Source: an uncultured Spirochaetaceae bacterium (GTDB lineage Bacteria; Spirochaetota; Spirochaetia; Sphaerochaetales; Sphaerochaetaceae). Taken from it: a stretch of 37,582 nt of DNA. Location: positions 1 to 37,582 of the forward strand of contig CALXOL010000021.1 of assembly GCA_944390015.1 (NCBI GenBank), given 5' to 3'. Under the pieces are notes generated by a model. That model was not told where the DNA came from. It did no database searches and saw only the letters and a list, made by a program, of their open reading frames with translations. Position numbers and translations under genes: made by a program. Shown piece by piece: positions 7,814-16,831 of this stretch. How positions within the stretch are numbered: position 1 is the first letter of the stretch; each line of letters opens with the position of its first letter.

Positions 7814-8145
7814 AAGCAGCAGATATTTTCATAGCAGTACTCTTTATCATACTTATCCTCATCTCCAGCCTTTTTCTATCGGGTTCAGGGGATGAGGTTT
7901 TGATTAATGCAAACTCAAAGGAGTACCGCTATCCCCTCTCAGAGGACCGCATCGTAGAGGTCGAGGGTCTTATCGGAACAACCACGATCGAGATAAAGGA
8001 CGGTAAGGCAAGCATCATCGACTCCCCATGCCCTGGAAAAACATGTCTGAGCATGAAGATGGGAGATGCAATCTGCTGCCTGCCGAACAGGGTGCTTCTT
8101 ACCATCGAGAACAGCAGCAAGGAGGTGGATGCCTATGCGTACTGA
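7804..8145 (+). CDS. NusG domain II-containing small membrane-anchored protein
   Basis: A 113-residue protein with one N-terminal membrane helix (residues about 6-26) and an extracytoplasmic NusG_II (DUF1312-type) domain. It contains the cysteine signature SPCPGKTCLSM and GDAICCLPNRVLL typical of this family. Relatives usually sit next to Gx-transporter/heptaprenyl-diphosphate-synthase component I genes, as here, and their function is unknown. No ATG is available at the N-terminus. TTG 7804 gives MELKAAD and overlaps the lipoprotein gene by ten bases; TTG 7810 is nearly as good. Neither has a clear ribosome-binding site, so coupling to the upstream gene is likely. Confidence 0.75.
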   Translation: MELKAADIFIAVLFIILILISSLFLSGSGDEVLINANSKEYRYPLSEDRIVEVEGLIGTTTIEIKDGKASIIDSPCPGKTCLSMKMGDAICCLPNRVLLTIENSSKEVDAYAY

Positions 8146-9178
8146 GAAGCTCGTCAACCTCTCAGCCCTTGCACTCTTTCTCTCATATGTAGAGAACTTC
8201 CTGCCTCATCCACTCCCTTTCCTGCGTTTTGGACTGGCAAACATCCCCATGTTAATCGCACTTGGCAGGCTAAGAGCGGGTGAATACCTTCTGCTCTCAC
8301 TAATGAAGGCGATATGCACATCATACATATCAGGGACGCTCCTTTCCCCTTTTCTCATCCTCTCGCTCTCACAGAGCCTGATAAGCGCTTTGACGATGCT
8401 TGCCGTATATAGCGGACTGAGAAGCAAGGTAAGCCTCTACGGGATCTCCCTTGCAGGCTCTGCCGCATCCAGCCTCACGCAGATCTCGCTCTCATCGCTG
8501 CTTCTTGGCAGAGGAATGTTCTCACTTCTGATGCTGATGCTCATATTCTCCTTTTTCTCTTCCCTTATTACGGCATATTTAGCAGGGCATATAGAATACG
8601 ATATCGATAAGAACCTAGTATCAGATGCTGGGAAGATGCACATACATAAGCTGTTTTCACTGATTCTGATTATTTCAATACTGTTTGCAATCAGTATTAA
8701 AAACATATGTTTTCTTACCTTGGCTTTCGCCCTCATGGTTGTTTTAAGCCTGAGAGAGAAGAGAAGATTCAAGCCTTTAAATTATATAGCATTGATTCTG
8801 ATCTCCATATTCTCCTCCCTCCTTGTCCCCCGCGGTCTCATACTCTTCAGCCTCCTTGGCCTTCCCATCTCCCAAATCTCGCTTAATGAAGGGCTGAGAA
8901 CAGGATTGACACTCTCACTTGTCATGATTATAAGCCTTACATTCTCACGTCATGCATTCAGCGGAGGAATAATATCACTTACAATCGCAAGGTTCTTCCA
9001 GATGGAGAGCACCTTCTATGAGACTACTGGTGGCATAAAGAAGAAATTCCTAGCTGCATTGAGTACAACAGAATCAAAAGAAATGAATGAAAGTACAATA
9101 AAAACACCATATTTCACATCAATTATCATGTTATGCAGTTTTATTCTACTAAAAATACTAGAATGGAACATGTTATAG
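8135..9178 (+). CDS. Gx transporter / heptaprenyl diphosphate synthase component I-family membrane protein, long form
   Basis: The ATG at 8135, with GGAGG nine bases upstream and overlapping the previous stop, gives a 347-residue polytopic protein. Residues 1 to about 165 match the Hpre_diP_synt_I/Gx family (LVNLSALALFLSYVENFLP, then LRFGLANIPMLIALGRL), thought to be a substrate-binding membrane subunit of ECF-like transport. The usual family member is only about 170 residues. Here a second hydrophobic half follows, with FSLLGLPISQISLNEGLRTG and FSRHAFSGGIISLTIARFF, which could be a coupling (EcfT-like) module or a second transport domain. The substrate is unknown. An isoprenoid-precursor role comes only from the historical family name. 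Confidence 0.7.
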   Translation: MRTEKLVNLSALALFLSYVENFLPHPLPFLRFGLANIPMLIALGRLRAGEYLLLSLMKAICTSYISGTLLSPFLILSLSQSLISALTMLAVYSGLRSKVSLYGISLAGSAASSLTQISLSSLLLGRGMFSLLMLMLIFSFFSSLITAYLAGHIEYDIDKNLVSDAGKMHIHKLFSLILIISILFAISIKNICFLTLAFALMVVLSLREKRRFKPLNYIALILISIFSSLLVPRGLILFSLLGLPISQISLNEGLRTGLTLSLVMIISLTFSRHAFSGGIISLTIARFFQMESTFYETTGGIKKKFLAALSTTESKEMNESTIKTPYFTSIIMLCSFILLKILEWNML

Positions 9179-9207
9179 GAGCTATATTTATTTTTCTTTA
9201 ACCTGTA

Positions 9208-9250
9208 TTGACATTCGATAAATAATTATATATAAATTTTTATCGATAAA
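9208..9250 (+). promoter_or_regulatory. adhE promoter with palindromic operator candidate
   Basis: Perfect -35 TTGACA (9208-9213), 17-base spacer, TATAAA (9231-9236); the start is near 9243. A perfect 12-base palindrome TTTATCGATAAA (9239-9250) covers the start point. A second CGATAAATA copy lies in the spacer at 9216, 28 bases before the copy in the palindrome. This geometry fits a repressor that blocks initiation. The sites do not resemble the Rex consensus often found at adhE genes. Confidence 0.65.
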
Positions 9251-9266
9251 TATAAGGAGACAAAAC

Positions 9267-11927
9267 ATGGCAGAAGTCAATGAGCAGTTTCCTGGAGAGA
9301 AAGAACTTCAGGACATGATTGAAAGAGTAAAAAGAGCTCAGCTTATCTATGCTAACTACCCTCAGGAAAAGGTAGATGAGATTTTCCGCGCAGCAAGTAT
9401 CGCAGCAAACAACGCAAGAATCTCACTCGCACAGGATGCCGTCGAAGAGACTGGAATGGGTATTGTAGAAGATAAGGTCATCAAGAACCACTTCGCAGCT
9501 GAATACATCTTCCATAAATATAAGGATGACAAGACCTGTGGTATTATCGAGGACGACCCGGGCTTCGGAATCAAGAAAATCGCAGAGCCGAAGGGAGTTA
9601 TCTGTGGAATCATCCCAACTACAAACCCGACAAGTACCGCTATCTTCAAGTCTTTAATCGCACTTAAGACAAGAAACGCAATCATTTTCAGCCCACATCC
9701 AAGGGCGAAGAAATGCACATGCGATGCGGCTCGCATTGTTCTTGAAGCGGCAGTTGCTGCTGGAGCACCTGAGGATATCATCGGATGGATCGAAGAGCCA
9801 AGCATGGAGAAGACGAACTATCTGATGCACCACCCACATGTAAACCTCATCCTTGCAACAGGAGGACCTGGAATGGTTAAATCCGCCTACTCCTCCGGTA
9901 AGCCTGCAATCGGAGTAGGAGCTGGAAACACCCCTGCACTCCTCGATAAGAGCTGCAACATCAAGATGGCAGTAGCATCGATTTTGATGAGTAAGACCTT
10001 CGACAACGGAGTCGTATGTGCATCCGAGCAGTGCATAATCGCACACAAGGACATATATAATGAGGTGAAGAAGGAGCTCAAGGAGCAGGGAGCACACTTC
10101 CTTACAAAAGATGAGATGACAAAACTCAGTCCGATCATCCTCGATCCTGCAAGGGGATCTGTAAATCCGAAGATCGTAGGACAGCCTGCATATAAGATCG
10201 CAGAGATCGCAGGATTCAGCGTACCGAAGAACACCAAGGTTCTCATCGGAGAGGTAAAGAGGGTCGCAGTAGATGAGCCGTTCGCACATGAGAAACTCTC
10301 TCCTGTACTCGGAATGTACTCATGCGAGAACTATGGCGAAGGCTGTATGATGGCAGCTCAGCTGATTGCACTCGGTGGATTCGGACACACATCCGTACTC
10401 TATGTAGATGAGAAGGAACAGGACAAGATCGATAATTACGGTAAGACTGTAAAGACAAGCCGCGTGCTTATCAACATGCCAGCAAGCCAGGGTGCTATCG
10501 GAGACATATACAACTTCCGTCTCGAGCCATCCCTAACACTCGGATGTGGATCTTGGGGTAACAACAGCATCAGTGAGAACGTAGGACCTAAGCACCTACT
10601 CAACATCAAGACAGTAGCAGAGAGGAGGGAGAACATGCTCTGGTTCAAGTTACCACCAAAAATCTATTTCAAGTACGGTTGTCTGCCTGTAGCTCTTCAG
10701 GAGCTCGAGGGCAAGAAGAGGGCTTTCATCGTAACAGACAGCTTCCTCTTCTCCTCCGGCATGATTGATAGAATCCAGGATACACTCACTCAGATCGGTG
10801 TTGAGACAGAGGTCTTCCATCAGGTTAAGCCAGATCCGACGCTTGGAACGATCAACACTGCAATGCAGCTTGTTAACGCATATAATCCTGATGTAATCAT
10901 CGCAGTAGGTGGTGGTTCTCCTATGGATGCAGCAAAGATCATCTGGCTCTTATATGAGCATCCAGAAGTAGAATTCCAGGGACTTGCGCTCAGGTTCATG
11001 GATATCAGGAAGAGAATTTACGCATTCCCGAACATGGGTAAGAAGGCCGAGCTCGTATGTATTCCTACCACAAGTGGTACGGGAAGTGAGGTTACACCGT
11101 TTGCTATCATCACTGATGAGAAGACGGGTATGAAGTGGGCTATTGCAGACTATGCGCTCACACCGAGCATGGCGATCGTAGACAGCGAGCTGGCTATGGG
11201 ACAGCCAAAGGGTCTTACTGCAAGCTGCGGTATCGACGTACTTACACACGCTCTTGAAGCACTCGTATCATCCATGAGCACGGACTATACGAATTCACTC
11301 TCACTTGAGGCGGCGAGAATCATCTTCAAGTACCTTCCACAGGCTTATGCCGATGGAACTAACAAGAAGGCAAGAGAGAAAGTACACGATGCTTCTACAA
11401 TGGCTGGTATGGCATTCAGCAATGCATTCCTCGGAGTTTGCCACTCAATGGCGCATAAGCTCGGAGCCAGATTCCACGTACCACACGGAATGGCTAACGC
11501 ACTGCTTTTAACGAACGTCATCCGCTTCAACGCAAATGACAATCCTACCAAGCAGGCATCATTCCCACAGTACGAGTTCCCATCCGTAATCAGCAGATAT
11601 GCACGTGTTGCAGATTACATCTCAACACCTGTCAACAACACTAAGAATACGGATCTCATGGACAGCAGGAATGCAAAGACACTTGAGGAGAAAGTGGAAA
11701 TCCTGGTTGAGGGAATTGAGAAGCTCAAGAAGGAGCTCGGAGTCCCTGCATCAATCAAGGAATGGGGAGTTGACGAGGCGGAGTTCCTCTCAGCAGTCGA
11801 TGAACTGGCTGTCAAGGCATTCGATGACCAGTGCACTGGAAGCAACCCACGCTATCCTCTTATCAGTCAGATCAAGCAGCTCTATCTCGACTCTTACTAT
11901 GGAAGAGCCTGGAAGGAAGAGGTGTAA
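9267..11927 (+). CDS. adhE: Bifunctional acetaldehyde-CoA/alcohol dehydrogenase
   Basis: This 886-residue fusion enzyme reduces acetyl-CoA to acetaldehyde and then ethanol, using two NADH, as a fermentative electron sink. The N-terminal half is a CoA-acylating aldehyde dehydrogenase with the catalytic cysteine at 251 in FDNGVVCASEQ and the glycine-rich GVGAGNTPA before it. The C-terminal half is an iron-containing alcohol dehydrogenase with GGGSPMDAAK, PTTSGTGSEVTPF and the histidine-rich metal site CHSMAHKLG...HVPHGMANALLL. AdhE proteins normally assemble into spirosome filaments. The length is standard. A strong promoter, AGGAG eight bases before ATG and a terminator make it a single-gene transcription unit, and its regular codon use suggests high expression. 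Confidence 0.98.
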   Translation: MAEVNEQFPGEKELQDMIERVKRAQLIYANYPQEKVDEIFRAASIAANNARISLAQDAVEETGMGIVEDKVIKNHFAAEYIFHKYKDDKTCGIIEDDPGFGIKKIAEPKGVICGIIPTTNPTSTAIFKSLIALKTRNAIIFSPHPRAKKCTCDAARIVLEAAVAAGAPEDIIGWIEEPSMEKTNYLMHHPHVNLILATGGPGMVKSAYSSGKPAIGVGAGNTPALLDKSCNIKMAVASILMSKTFDNGVVCASEQCIIAHKDIYNEVKKELKEQGAHFLTKDEMTKLSPIILDPARGSVNPKIVGQPAYKIAEIAGFSVPKNTKVLIGEVKRVAVDEPFAHEKLSPVLGMYSCENYGEGCMMAAQLIALGGFGHTSVLYVDEKEQDKIDNYGKTVKTSRVLINMPASQGAIGDIYNFRLEPSLTLGCGSWGNNSISENVGPKHLLNIKTVAERRENMLWFKLPPKIYFKYGCLPVALQELEGKKRAFIVTDSFLFSSGMIDRIQDTLTQIGVETEVFHQVKPDPTLGTINTAMQLVNAYNPDVIIAVGGGSPMDAAKIIWLLYEHPEVEFQGLALRFMDIRKRIYAFPNMGKKAELVCIPTTSGTGSEVTPFAIITDEKTGMKWAIADYALTPSMAIVDSELAMGQPKGLTASCGIDVLTHALEALVSSMSTDYTNSLSLEAARIIFKYLPQAYADGTNKKAREKVHDASTMAGMAFSNAFLGVCHSMAHKLGARFHVPHGMANALLLTNVIRFNANDNPTKQASFPQYEFPSVISRYARVADYISTPVNNTKNTDLMDSRNAKTLEEKVEILVEGIEKLKKELGVPASIKEWGVDEAEFLSAVDELAVKAFDDQCTGSNPRYPLISQIKQLYLDSYYGRAWKEEV

Positions 11928-11949
11928 GAATAATCAATTGACACTACCT

Positions 11950-11983
11950 GGCCCATGCGTAAAAAGCTTGGGCCTTTTCTTAT
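11950..11983 (+). terminator. Intrinsic terminator of adhE
   Basis: GGCCCA (11950-11955) pairs with TGGGCC (11969-11974) across a 13-base loop, followed by TTTTCTTAT. The T tract overlaps the stop codon of the convergent membrane-protein gene. No T run follows in the leftward direction, so it acts rightward only. Confidence 0.8.
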
Positions 11984-12900
11984 CTGCTTAAAGACTTGTC
12001 GAAACAGATTTCTTCTGCCCTCTTTTGATGAAGAGAGAATGTCCGCTCAAGCTCCTCAAGATACAAAGAGCGTTCCTTTTCAATATATTTCACAAGGCCC
12101 TGCCTGTATTTCTTCCTGTTTATGAGCTCATCCAGTTTCACTCCCGTATAATTGATACCCAGACCCAGAAGAATGCCGAATCCAAGCCCCAATGGGCCTG
12201 AAAGAGCATCTGAGATCGTCGTAGGCAGGAAACTGTCTAAAGCCGTAGAGAATACTTCCTCTGCAAATGCAGATGATAGAATAGTCCCTGCGGCCCCTAC
12301 TCCTATGGTTAAAAGTGGATTAATCTCACTCTTAGGCATTCCTATCTCCCGATAAGATGAAATTGCGGATTGAATCTTCAGCTCGTAGTTCTTACCCTTG
12401 CGCCCTACGCTGTTTATTTTGAGAATCTTCTCAATTTCAGTTTTGAACTCCTCATTGGAAGAGGAACAGATCTCATTTAAGCGCACTGCAAGATCAAAGC
12501 TTGGAGTTATCGTGTCTTTGAGCATTTCAAGTGTCTGTTTCTTCTTCGCCTCTGCAACGTCATTACCGCTGAAAAAAGAAGAGAGTGTCCTTCCCGCCTG
12601 TTCAAAAAGACCAGAAAAACTATAAAAGCGGTCCAGGTAGTTATCTATGTTGCCAACCATCTCGTCATAGAAGTCATTCACAGCGTCCCTCATCTGACTC
12701 TCGGATTTTCCATAGACGGTTCTTTCACTTTGAAATATGGAATCACGCGTACCTTTCTTGAAATACCCTGAACCTATCTTTTCAAAAATCCTCTTTAACA
12801 GCCGCTGCCAGAACCTTGTCTTAATCGCAATAATAACAAAGAGGATGAATAGAAATAGAATAACGACATCCATAAGAATCCTGCTTAGGGCATCTGCCAT
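11980..12900 (-). CDS. Membrane protein of unknown function
   Basis: I do not recognise this 306-residue protein. A membrane helix (about residues 7-28, VVILFLFILFVIIAIK) is followed by a basic, then largely helical soluble region (about 35-210). Two further hydrophobic, glycine-rich segments (INPLLTIGVGAAGTILSSAF and LSGPLGLGFGILLGLGINY) come next, then a charged helical tail. The shape resembles proteins that insert a helical hairpin into membranes, but no GTPase or other motif is visible. I chose ATG 12900 because GGAG lies eight bases upstream; upstream in-frame codons add an unlikely extension. It diverges from the enoate-reductase-like gene with a 96-base gap. Confidence 0.55.
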   Translation of the reverse strand: MADALSRILMDVVILFLFILFVIIAIKTRFWQRLLKRIFEKIGSGYFKKGTRDSIFQSERTVYGKSESQMRDAVNDFYDEMVGNIDNYLDRFYSFSGLFEQAGRTLSSFFSGNDVAEAKKKQTLEMLKDTITPSFDLAVRLNEICSSSNEEFKTEIEKILKINSVGRKGKNYELKIQSAISSYREIGMPKSEINPLLTIGVGAAGTILSSAFAEEVFSTALDSFLPTTISDALSGPLGLGFGILLGLGINYTGVKLDELINRKKYRQGLVKYIEKERSLYLEELERTFSLHQKRAEEICFDKSLSR

Positions 12901-12961
12901 ATAGAACACTCCTTTTTCCATGATAATGCAAAAGATAATCAGATGGAAATATTGATTTGTT

Positions 12962-12990
12962 TTGACCTTCCAAATGTTCTGATTTACCAT
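12962..12990 (+). promoter_or_regulatory. Possible promoter adjacent to the enoate-reductase start codon
   Basis: TTGACC (12962-12967), 17-base spacer, TACCAT (12985-12990), then only six bases to the ATG. No ribosome-binding site is visible. If used, it would give a leaderless message. The -10 matches four of six consensus bases. Confidence 0.35.
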
Positions 12991-12996
12991 TTTCAT

Positions 12997-15045
12997 ATGG
13001 ATACACGATTAGAACCTTTATTTACTCCGTGGAAAATCGGAAAGTGCGAGATTAAGAACAGGATAGTACTTACAAGTATGGGTGGTACTGATTTATTCGG
13101 ATGGATGGAGAAGAACCATTTCGATAAGGATGGTGCCCGTTTCATCATGGAAGTGGCAGAAAATAATGTCGGACTGCTTCTTCCAGGTTGCCAACCAATA
13201 TACAACCCGATGTTTGGGCAGTGGCTTCATAAGAACAAGAAGATGTATAAGGACCTTGGCGCCTGGATGCCTTCATTCCATAAGAGCGGAGCTAAACTAT
13301 TTGTTCAGCTCACAGCTGGATTTGGACGTTCTTTTACGATAAGCAGCATGATGGAGATGCTTTACAATACTCCTATCATCAGGACAATTTCTAAGCCGAT
13401 AATGAATCTTGATAGAATCACGGCATCCGCAAGCCCATCCCCAAACAGATGGTCGGACAAGGTCCCATCCAGGCAGATGACCAGGGATGAGATAAAGGAG
13501 ATGGTGTTCTCTTTTGCGGAAAGTGCCCTGATGCTTCGCGATGCAGGGGTGGATGGAGTCGAGATCCATGCCGTACATGAGGGCTACCTGTTGGATCAGT
13601 TCACACTGAAGTATGTGAACAAGAGGAATGACGAGTATGGCGGATCGATGGAGAACAGATACCGCTTTGCAATTGAGATTGTCGAGGCCATAAAAAAGAG
13701 ATGCGGTGATGACTACCCCGTCTCTCTGCGCTACAGTGTTCTTTCCAAGACGAAGGATTTCAGAAAAGGCGCACTTCCGGGAGAGGAGTATGAAGAGGTA
13801 GGAAGAGACATGGAAGAGTCTGAAAAAGCCGTAAAACTGCTTGAAGAGGCAGGATACGACATGCTCAACTGTGATAATGGAACATATGATGCATGGTATT
13901 GGGCTCACCCACCTATCTACATGCCTGAGAACTGTAATCTTGAGGATGTAGAGCATATCCGAAAGTTCGTAAACATCCCTGTGGTTGCAGCAGGAAGGCT
14001 TGATCCATATACGGCAGCCGAAGCAATAAGGGAAGGAAGGCTCGATGGTGCAGGATTTGCCAGACAGTTCCTTGCAGATCCCGAGTGGATTACAAAGCTG
14101 AAAGAAGATAGGGGTGAGGATATCAGGCCATGCATCCTCTGTCATAACGGATGTTTCAACATGTGCCACTATAAAGGCGTTCCAAACGACCAGGATTTAT
14201 CTGACAGCCTTCACCTGGCACGCTGTGCGGTAAACGCCGAGATGATGCAATGGGAAAAGCATTATATCAAGAAAACCGATAGACCTAAGAGAGTCGCCAT
14301 CATCGGAGGCGGTATCGGAGGAATGGAGAGCGCAAGGGTATTGAAGCTCAGAGGACACGAGCCTGTGATATACGAAAAGAGTGACAGGCTCGGAGGCACG
14401 TTCATTGCCGCAAGCGCAGAGTCCTATAAGGGAAAACTCAGGGATCTGCTTAAATGGTATATAAGGCAGATGGAGACTCTTGGAATCGAAGTACGGTACA
14501 ACACTGAGATCTCAGGCACATCCACTCTTGATGCCGATGCCATCATCATAGCAACGGGAACTAAGGCGAAAAAGTTGAATATCCCAGGTTTTGATAGAGC
14601 AATAGAAGCCTGTGAATATCTTAATGGTACACCGGTCGGCGATACTATCGCTTTAATCGGAGGTGGTCTTACCGGATGCGAGGTGGCGTATGAACTCGCC
14701 CTTGAAGGAAAGAAAGTAAGCATCATTGAGATGAAGGATGACATCATCGCCCAAAAAGGTGTTTGTCTTGCAAACAGCTCCTATCTCAGAGAATGGTTCG
14801 AACTGAACAAGGTTCCCGTATATCTTAGTGCAAGGGTAAAAGAAATAAGAGAGACTTCGGTTATCATCAGCACTGCGGATGGAGGAGAAAAGAGCATAGA
14901 GGCAGAGAGCGTGATAAGCAGCATAGGATACGATCCGGCACCTCTTGAGATGCAGAAAAAGGCATATCTCGTAGGAGACTGCCTAAGCGTTGGAAACCTC
15001 AGAAGCGTCATATGGAGAGCATACGAGGTTGCAATGAAAATATGA
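12997..15045 (+). CDS. 2-enoate reductase-like Fe-S flavoenzyme (old yellow enzyme family)
   Basis: This 682-residue cytoplasmic enzyme probably reduces an activated C=C double bond with NAD(P)H. The N-terminal FMN barrel (about 1-350) begins LEPLFTPWKIG and contains DGVEIHAVHEGYLLDQF and the enoate-reductase-like block GTYDAWYWAHPP. A four-cysteine cluster motif follows, CILCHNGCFNMC with a later cysteine in ARCAVN, for a 4Fe-4S centre. The C-terminal half has two nucleotide-binding folds, AIIGGGIGGMESARVL and ALIGGGLTGCEVAYEL, for FAD and NAD(P). The arrangement matches clostridial 2-enoate reductase, 2,4-dienoyl-CoA reductase and BaiCD/BaiH; the GTYDAWYW block favours the first. It converges on the aconitase X genes, suggesting a role in the same pathway. 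The start follows the family N-terminus. Confidence 0.85.
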   Translation: MDTRLEPLFTPWKIGKCEIKNRIVLTSMGGTDLFGWMEKNHFDKDGARFIMEVAENNVGLLLPGCQPIYNPMFGQWLHKNKKMYKDLGAWMPSFHKSGAKLFVQLTAGFGRSFTISSMMEMLYNTPIIRTISKPIMNLDRITASASPSPNRWSDKVPSRQMTRDEIKEMVFSFAESALMLRDAGVDGVEIHAVHEGYLLDQFTLKYVNKRNDEYGGSMENRYRFAIEIVEAIKKRCGDDYPVSLRYSVLSKTKDFRKGALPGEEYEEVGRDMEESEKAVKLLEEAGYDMLNCDNGTYDAWYWAHPPIYMPENCNLEDVEHIRKFVNIPVVAAGRLDPYTAAEAIREGRLDGAGFARQFLADPEWITKLKEDRGEDIRPCILCHNGCFNMCHYKGVPNDQDLSDSLHLARCAVNAEMMQWEKHYIKKTDRPKRVAIIGGGIGGMESARVLKLRGHEPVIYEKSDRLGGTFIAASAESYKGKLRDLLKWYIRQMETLGIEVRYNTEISGTSTLDADAIIIATGTKAKKLNIPGFDRAIEACEYLNGTPVGDTIALIGGGLTGCEVAYELALEGKKVSIIEMKDDIIAQKGVCLANSSYLREWFELNKVPVYLSARVKEIRETSVIISTADGGEKSIEAESVISSIGYDPAPLEMQKKAYLVGDCLSVGNLRSVIWRAYEVAMKI

Positions 15046-15046
15046 G

Positions 15047-15069
15047 GTAAGAGGCTTAATGCCTCTTAC
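15047..15069. terminator. Hairpin between convergent genes
   Basis: GTAAGAGGC (15047-15055) and GCCTCTTAC (15061-15069) form a perfect nine-base stem with a five-base loop. It fills the 26-base gap between the enoate-reductase-like gene and the aconitase X small subunit gene. No T tract follows on either side, so it may act through hairpin strength or shield both 3' ends. Confidence 0.6.
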
Positions 15070-15071
15070 AC

Positions 15072-15521
15072 TCAGCGCTCCACTTTTACAGAGCCGTCCT
15101 CCATTACTGTTATCTTATCACCGGTTTGGACATATGAGAGAAAATCATCACCCAGCCCATCTATCGTAGGCATGGGGTTATCCGTCCAGACTGCTGAAAG
15201 CACAGCTCCAGCTGCGGCCAAGGAGTCTATCTCCTTTGAGAAAAGAAGACAAGCCGGCTGCCTGCCCATGCACGAGGCACAGTAGAGGACAAGGCCTCCC
15301 GTAGTAGACCCGATTGTCTGCGGCAGACAGAGTGCTTTTCCAGCCATCTCCCTCTTATACAGATCAGCATTGTTCTGGTCAGAGCATTTACCTTTCTTAT
15401 CACCAAACATGAGTGAATGCTGATAGCTGGCAAGCGTATTGAATCCACCTTTTGAGACTAGTGCCTCCGCAGAGACGCTACCTTTTACTACGACTCTTCC
15501 CTTGAAAATCCTTTCGCTCAT
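15072..15521 (-). CDS. Aconitase X small (swivel-domain) subunit, DUF126
   Basis: A 149-residue swivel domain that closes over the active site of the large subunit. The family block LPQTIGSTTGGLVLY is present, its GST serine corresponding to the conserved catalytic-site serine of this domain. It is followed by QPACLLFSKEIDSLAAAGAV and the final GDKITVMEDGSVKV strand pair. Characterised aconitase X enzymes are dehydratases acting on cis-3-hydroxy-L-proline or, in archaea, on mevalonate 5-phosphate. The substrate here is not evident. The start codon overlaps the large-subunit stop by four bases (ATGA), so the two are made together as a two-chain enzyme. Confidence 0.9.
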   Translation of the reverse strand: MSERIFKGRVVVKGSVSAEALVSKGGFNTLASYQHSLMFGDKKGKCSDQNNADLYKREMAGKALCLPQTIGSTTGGLVLYCASCMGRQPACLLFSKEIDSLAAAGAVLSAVWTDNPMPTIDGLGDDFLSYVQTGDKITVMEDGSVKVER

Positions 15522-16786
15522 AACGCACCTCCCGTGATGATATCCAAAAGCTTCTCTTCCCTGAAATACCTTGCAGAGGTATACGTCCTGAGCTTATTGG
15601 AACATGTGACTACCGGCATTGAACCGCACATAGGATTATTCATATACATCAAAGGACATATGTATGAGAGCTTAACGCCATACCCTGTAAGCCTTCCATA
15701 CTCCTCGCTCTTCTTAAATTCCTTTAAGACCGCTGGAGCCGCCGTCATCACAGTATCAATTGAAACATTTTTCATTCCTTTGCTCTTAAGGGCATCTCCA
15801 ATCCTGTTCGTCCAGCTTACAAGCTGTGCATACGACAGATGTGGGCATCCGATGAAAGCCAGCTTCGGATGTGCATTTTTATCCTTCCATATTATAGGAT
15901 AATTCATCTCCGTCGCCTTAAGAACCTCATCATCGATTACGAAGGTCTTATACCCCTCTTTCAGCAGCGCCCTTCCCTCTTCCACAGCCTCAGGAGTCAG
16001 GGACTCCACATGATAGAGGCCGACAGCGCCATTGGAGGCAGTAGCAGCGCCAAAGTCTTTGAAATAAGCTTTCGCTTCGTCATCCAATGAGGTGAAATAT
16101 CTGTCCATTCCAACAATGTATGGAACGTCTTCCATAACCTTCATTCCGATTGCGGAACCAAGAAGCTGAGCTTCGGGCTTTCGACTTGTTCTTACTTCAA
16201 TCAGCCAATCCGCTTTCCTTCCCTCATCCGTAAGAAGGCCAAAATAAGGTACGCAGCCTACTATTGAGCCGAAAAGGTCGAGGATTCCGCTGTTTCGGTT
16301 ACAGCGAGCTCCAAGTATGCTGTTCGCATATACGACTGCTGAGCTCTCAGCCCAGGATAGGATATCTCCCTTCTTCGGACAGTTTCCAACCTCATCCATG
16401 TAACACGTGCATGTATATGCGTCATCGGAGAGAATACCGAGCTTCTTAAGCTGTGCATCGTAATCCTTCTGTTTTGAATACATCACCTTGAAGAAGATGT
16501 TCTGAATAAAATTCCTTGGTACGACATCCTCAAGTGGTCTTGGGTCAACGGAAAACTTCTGGGAAGAAATAGCTCCACCTTCGATCAGAGTATCCATCAA
16601 ATCATAAACCGGCTTCATCACCGATAATCCGAAACTTGTGACCAGATGTCCGTACTCCCCCGTGATATCCGCCATACGGGTTGAACCGAATGTTTCTCCG
16701 TACATTATCAAGGTCTTCATCACCTTAGCTTTGACATCCCCTTCTTTTCCGTCAAGGATGTCCTGCTGTCTTTTTGTCAGTTCCAT
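15518..16786 (-). CDS. Aconitase X large (catalytic) subunit, DUF521
   Basis: This 422-residue catalytic subunit belongs to the aconitase superfamily branch that dehydrates hydroxy acids. The family start MELTKRQQDILDG, the YGETFGSTRMADI block, DPRPLE near residue 81, YTCTCYMDEVGNCP (cysteines about 126, 128, 136), ANSILGARCNRNSGI (cysteine about 162) and the C-terminal MNNPMCGSMPVVTCSNK are all recognisable. Several of these cysteines probably hold the Fe-S cluster. I start at ATG 16786, with AGAGG about eight bases upstream; an upstream in-frame start would place translation inside the terminator of the preceding operon. A terminator separates it from the flavoprotein gene, so it may have its own promoter or depend on read-through. 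The substrate is unknown. Confidence 0.9.
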   Translation of the reverse strand: MELTKRQQDILDGKEGDVKAKVMKTLIMYGETFGSTRMADITGEYGHLVTSFGLSVMKPVYDLMDTLIEGGAISSQKFSVDPRPLEDVVPRNFIQNIFFKVMYSKQKDYDAQLKKLGILSDDAYTCTCYMDEVGNCPKKGDILSWAESSAVVYANSILGARCNRNSGILDLFGSIVGCVPYFGLLTDEGRKADWLIEVRTSRKPEAQLLGSAIGMKVMEDVPYIVGMDRYFTSLDDEAKAYFKDFGAATASNGAVGLYHVESLTPEAVEEGRALLKEGYKTFVIDDEVLKATEMNYPIIWKDKNAHPKLAFIGCPHLSYAQLVSWTNRIGDALKSKGMKNVSIDTVMTAAPAVLKEFKKSEEYGRLTGYGVKLSYICPLMYMNNPMCGSMPVVTCSNKLRTYTSARYFREEKLLDIITGGAL

Positions 16787-16831
16787 ATTGTTTCCTCTTT
16801 TTCCAATGTTAACACAAAAATGCTCAATAAT

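Noticed and set aside
9208-9260. Rex-binding site upstream of adhE
   Set aside because: The palindrome TTTATCGATAAA lacks the TTGTTAA-N4-TTAACAA-like pattern expected for Rex.
9654-10289. Long frame antisense to adhE
   Set aside because: A cysteine- and leucine-rich shadow of the adhE coding sequence with no start signals.
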